A DNA stretch of 6,052 bases from Flavobacteriaceae bacterium UBA5544. Its GTDB lineage: Bacteria > Bacteroidota > Bacteroidia > Flavobacteriales > Flavobacteriaceae. The position numbers and the translations under genes were made by a program. A model generated the notes under the pieces. That model was not told where the DNA came from, did no database searches, and worked only from the letters and a program-made list of their open reading frames with translations. This document shows, piece by piece, positions 4,656 to 6,052 of this stretch; position 1 is the first letter of the stretch, and each line of letters opens with the position of its first letter. The DNA lies in NCBI GenBank assembly GCA_002426755.1, contig DINI01000012.1, positions 71,335-77,386 on the forward strand, given 5' to 3'.

Positions 4656-6052
4656 GTGAGAAAAATTCAAAACTACATCAATGGTCAATTTTTGCCTCCT
4701 GTCGCTGACAGGTGGATAGACAATTATTGCCCAGCCAATGGCGAAGTCTATGGACAAATACCAAATTCGTCAAAACAAGATGTTGACAACGCCTATAAAT
4801 CTGCCAAAGCTGCTTTTAAGCAGTGGTCGCAAACTACTTTGGAAGAACGAAGTCGTATTATGATAAAGATTTCGGAACTGCTTGAAGCAAACCTACAGCG
4901 TTTTGCAGAAGCAGAAAGCATGGATAATGGGAAGCCAGTTTCATTAGCTAAAGACGTTGACATCCCACGAGCTGCAAGTAATTTTCGATTTTTCGGCAAT
5001 GCGATTACACAATTCGCCAGTGAAAGTCACGAAAGTGTGGGGCAAGATGCGATTAATTATACCTTACGACAACCGATTGGAGTCGTTGGCTGTATTTCGC
5101 CGTGGAACCTTCCTCTCTATTTATTTACTTGGAAAATCGCTCCAGCTATTGCTGCAGGTAATTGTGTGGTGGCTAAACCAAGTGAAGTCACACCGATGAC
5201 TGCTTATCTTTTAGGCGAAATTTGCACAGAGGCTGGCCTGCCAAAAGGCGTTTTGAATATCGTTCATGGCTTGGGAACCACCACAGGACAAGCCATTATT
5301 GAACATCCAGACATCAAAGCGATTTCCTTCACTGGCGGAACAGCAACAGGCGCACATATCGCTAAAGTCGCAGCTCCAATGTTCAAAAAACTATCGTTGG
5401 AATTGGGAGGAAAAAATCCCAATATCATTTTTGCTGATTGTGATTATGAGGATATGTTGAGCACGACCGTTCGCTCCTCCTTTGCCAATCAAGGTCAAAT
5501 TTGCTTGTGCGGAAGCCGAATTTTTGTGGAAGCTTCCATCTATGAAAAATTCAAAACGGATTTTATTGAAAAAGTGAAAGCGCTCAAAGTTGGTCATCCC
5601 TCGGAAAGCTCAACCAATATTGGTGCTTTGGTGTCCAAACCTCATTTGGAGAAAGTTTTGGACTATATAGACATTTCTAAAAAAGAAGATGGTAAAATTC
5701 TGTGTGGCGGAAATAAAGTCGTGGTTAAAGGCTTTGAAAACGGTTACTATTTGGAACCAACCGTTATAGAAGTAGAAAGTGATGAGTGCCGTGTAAACCA
5801 AGAAGAGATTTTTGGGCCAGTGGTGACGATGATGCCTTTTGAAACTGAAGATGAAGTGTTGGAAATGGCAAACAAAGTAAAATACGGTTTATCAGCCACC
5901 TTATGGACCAATGATTTAAAACGCACCATGCGAATGAGCAACCAATTGCAATCTGGAATTGTTTGGGTCAACACTTGGATGATGCGTGATTTAAGAACAC
6001 CTTTTGGAGGTGTGAAAGCTTCAGGCGTTGGCCGTGAAGGCGGCTTTGAAGC
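4656..6052 (+). CDS. amnC: 2-aminomuconate semialdehyde dehydrogenase (2-hydroxymuconate semialdehyde dehydrogenase family), 3' end outside the window
   Basis: NAD-dependent aldehyde dehydrogenase with 465 residues visible of an expected 480-490. It oxidises 2-aminomuconate 6-semialdehyde to 2-aminomuconate. The catalytic set is complete: N151 in SPWNLPLY, K174 in VVAKPSE, E249 in LELGGKNPN, C283 in GQICLCGSR and E384 in EEIFGP. SFTGGTATG (224-232) is the nucleotide loop. Subfamily marks are VDIPRAASNFRFF (101-113) and NTWMMRDLRTPFGG (439-452); an arginine of that last loop (R444 or R447) corresponds to the substrate-carboxylate arginine of the Pseudomonas enzyme and argues against a betaine or general aldehyde dehydrogenase. 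Choice between aminomuconate and hydroxymuconate semialdehyde rests on the kynU, kmo and deaminase neighbours. The GTG at 4656 is chosen because it gives the typical MRKIQNYINGQF start; the frame is closed by TGA at 4635-4637. The frame has no stop through 6052, ending in FGGVKASGVGREGGFE just before the family C-terminus. Confidence 0.93.
   Translation, partial: MRKIQNYINGQFLPPVADRWIDNYCPANGEVYGQIPNSSKQDVDNAYKSAKAAFKQWSQTTLEERSRIMIKISELLEANLQRFAEAESMDNGKPVSLAKDVDIPRAASNFRFFGNAITQFASESHESVGQDAINYTLRQPIGVVGCISPWNLPLYLFTWKIAPAIAAGNCVVAKPSEVTPMTAYLLGEICTEAGLPKGVLNIVHGLGTTTGQAIIEHPDIKAISFTGGTATGAHIAKVAAPMFKKLSLELGGKNPNIIFADCDYEDMLSTTVRSSFANQGQICLCGSRIFVEASIYEKFKTDFIEKVKALKVGHPSESSTNIGALVSKPHLEKVLDYIDISKKEDGKILCGGNKVVVKGFENGYYLEPTVIEVESDECRVNQEEIFGPVVTMMPFETEDEVLEMANKVKYGLSATLWTNDLKRTMRMSNQLQSGIVWVNTWMMRDLRTPFGGVKASGVGREGGFE

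Noticed and set aside
4563..4757. Minus-strand 64-residue open frame over the promoter region and the dehydrogenase start
   Set aside because: It covers the start of a clear dehydrogenase gene on the opposite strand and shows no family features or plausible membrane or domain pattern.
4656..6052. Betaine aldehyde dehydrogenase or generic aldehyde dehydrogenase assignment
   Set aside because: The DIPRAASNFRFF and MRDLRTPFGG signatures and the kyn/deaminase neighbourhood point to the 2-aminomuconate/2-hydroxymuconate semialdehyde subfamily.

Overview
The window is about 6 kb of an AT-rich bacterial chromosome, most likely from the Flavobacteriaceae or another Bacteroidota. The evidence is the absence of clear Shine-Dalgarno sequences, candidate promoters of the Bacteroidota type (TTTG about 19 nt upstream of TAnnTTTG), the protein sequence style, and short GC-rich palindromes of a kind I recall as common in flavobacterial genomes.

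Layout. Positions 1-117 are the tail of a plus-strand gene that starts outside the window. It is followed by a structured non-coding stretch with a strong intrinsic terminator (231-269) and further inverted repeats (270-346). A minus-strand gene (366-791) encodes a two-domain iron-sulfur protein, a divergent 4Fe-4S domain followed by CDGSH. Back to back with it, three plus-strand genes run in series: kynureninase kynU (882-2177), kynurenine 3-monooxygenase kmo (2250-3656) and a RidA-family 2-aminomuconate deaminase (3708-4142). A long perfect palindrome (4151-4179) ends this block. A small SdpI-like membrane protein gene (4209-4559) lies on the minus strand. Then a GTG-started aldehyde dehydrogenase of the 2-aminomuconate/2-hydroxymuconate semialdehyde type (from 4656) runs off the right edge, about 20 residues short of its expected end.

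How the genes work together. Kmo hydroxylates kynurenine to 3-hydroxykynurenine, and KynU cleaves it to 3-hydroxyanthranilate plus alanine. The aldehyde dehydrogenase oxidises 2-aminomuconate semialdehyde to 2-aminomuconate, which the RidA-like enzyme hydrolyses to 4-oxalocrotonate and ammonia. Together they mark the 2-aminomuconate (3-hydroxyanthranilate) route of tryptophan catabolism. The two connecting enzymes, 3-hydroxyanthranilate 3,4-dioxygenase and aminocarboxymuconate semialdehyde decarboxylase, are not in the window; I would expect them just downstream or elsewhere in the genome.

Unusual points. kynU has no usable ATG, and a candidate promoter overlaps its longest possible start. 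A 23-nt repeat occurs in both spacers of the kynU-kmo-deaminase block. A palindromic repeat is translated in frame at the N-terminus of the deaminase. An unrelated gene in the opposite orientation interrupts the pathway cluster. I saw no IS element, CRISPR array, tRNA, rRNA or convincing novel defence-type system.
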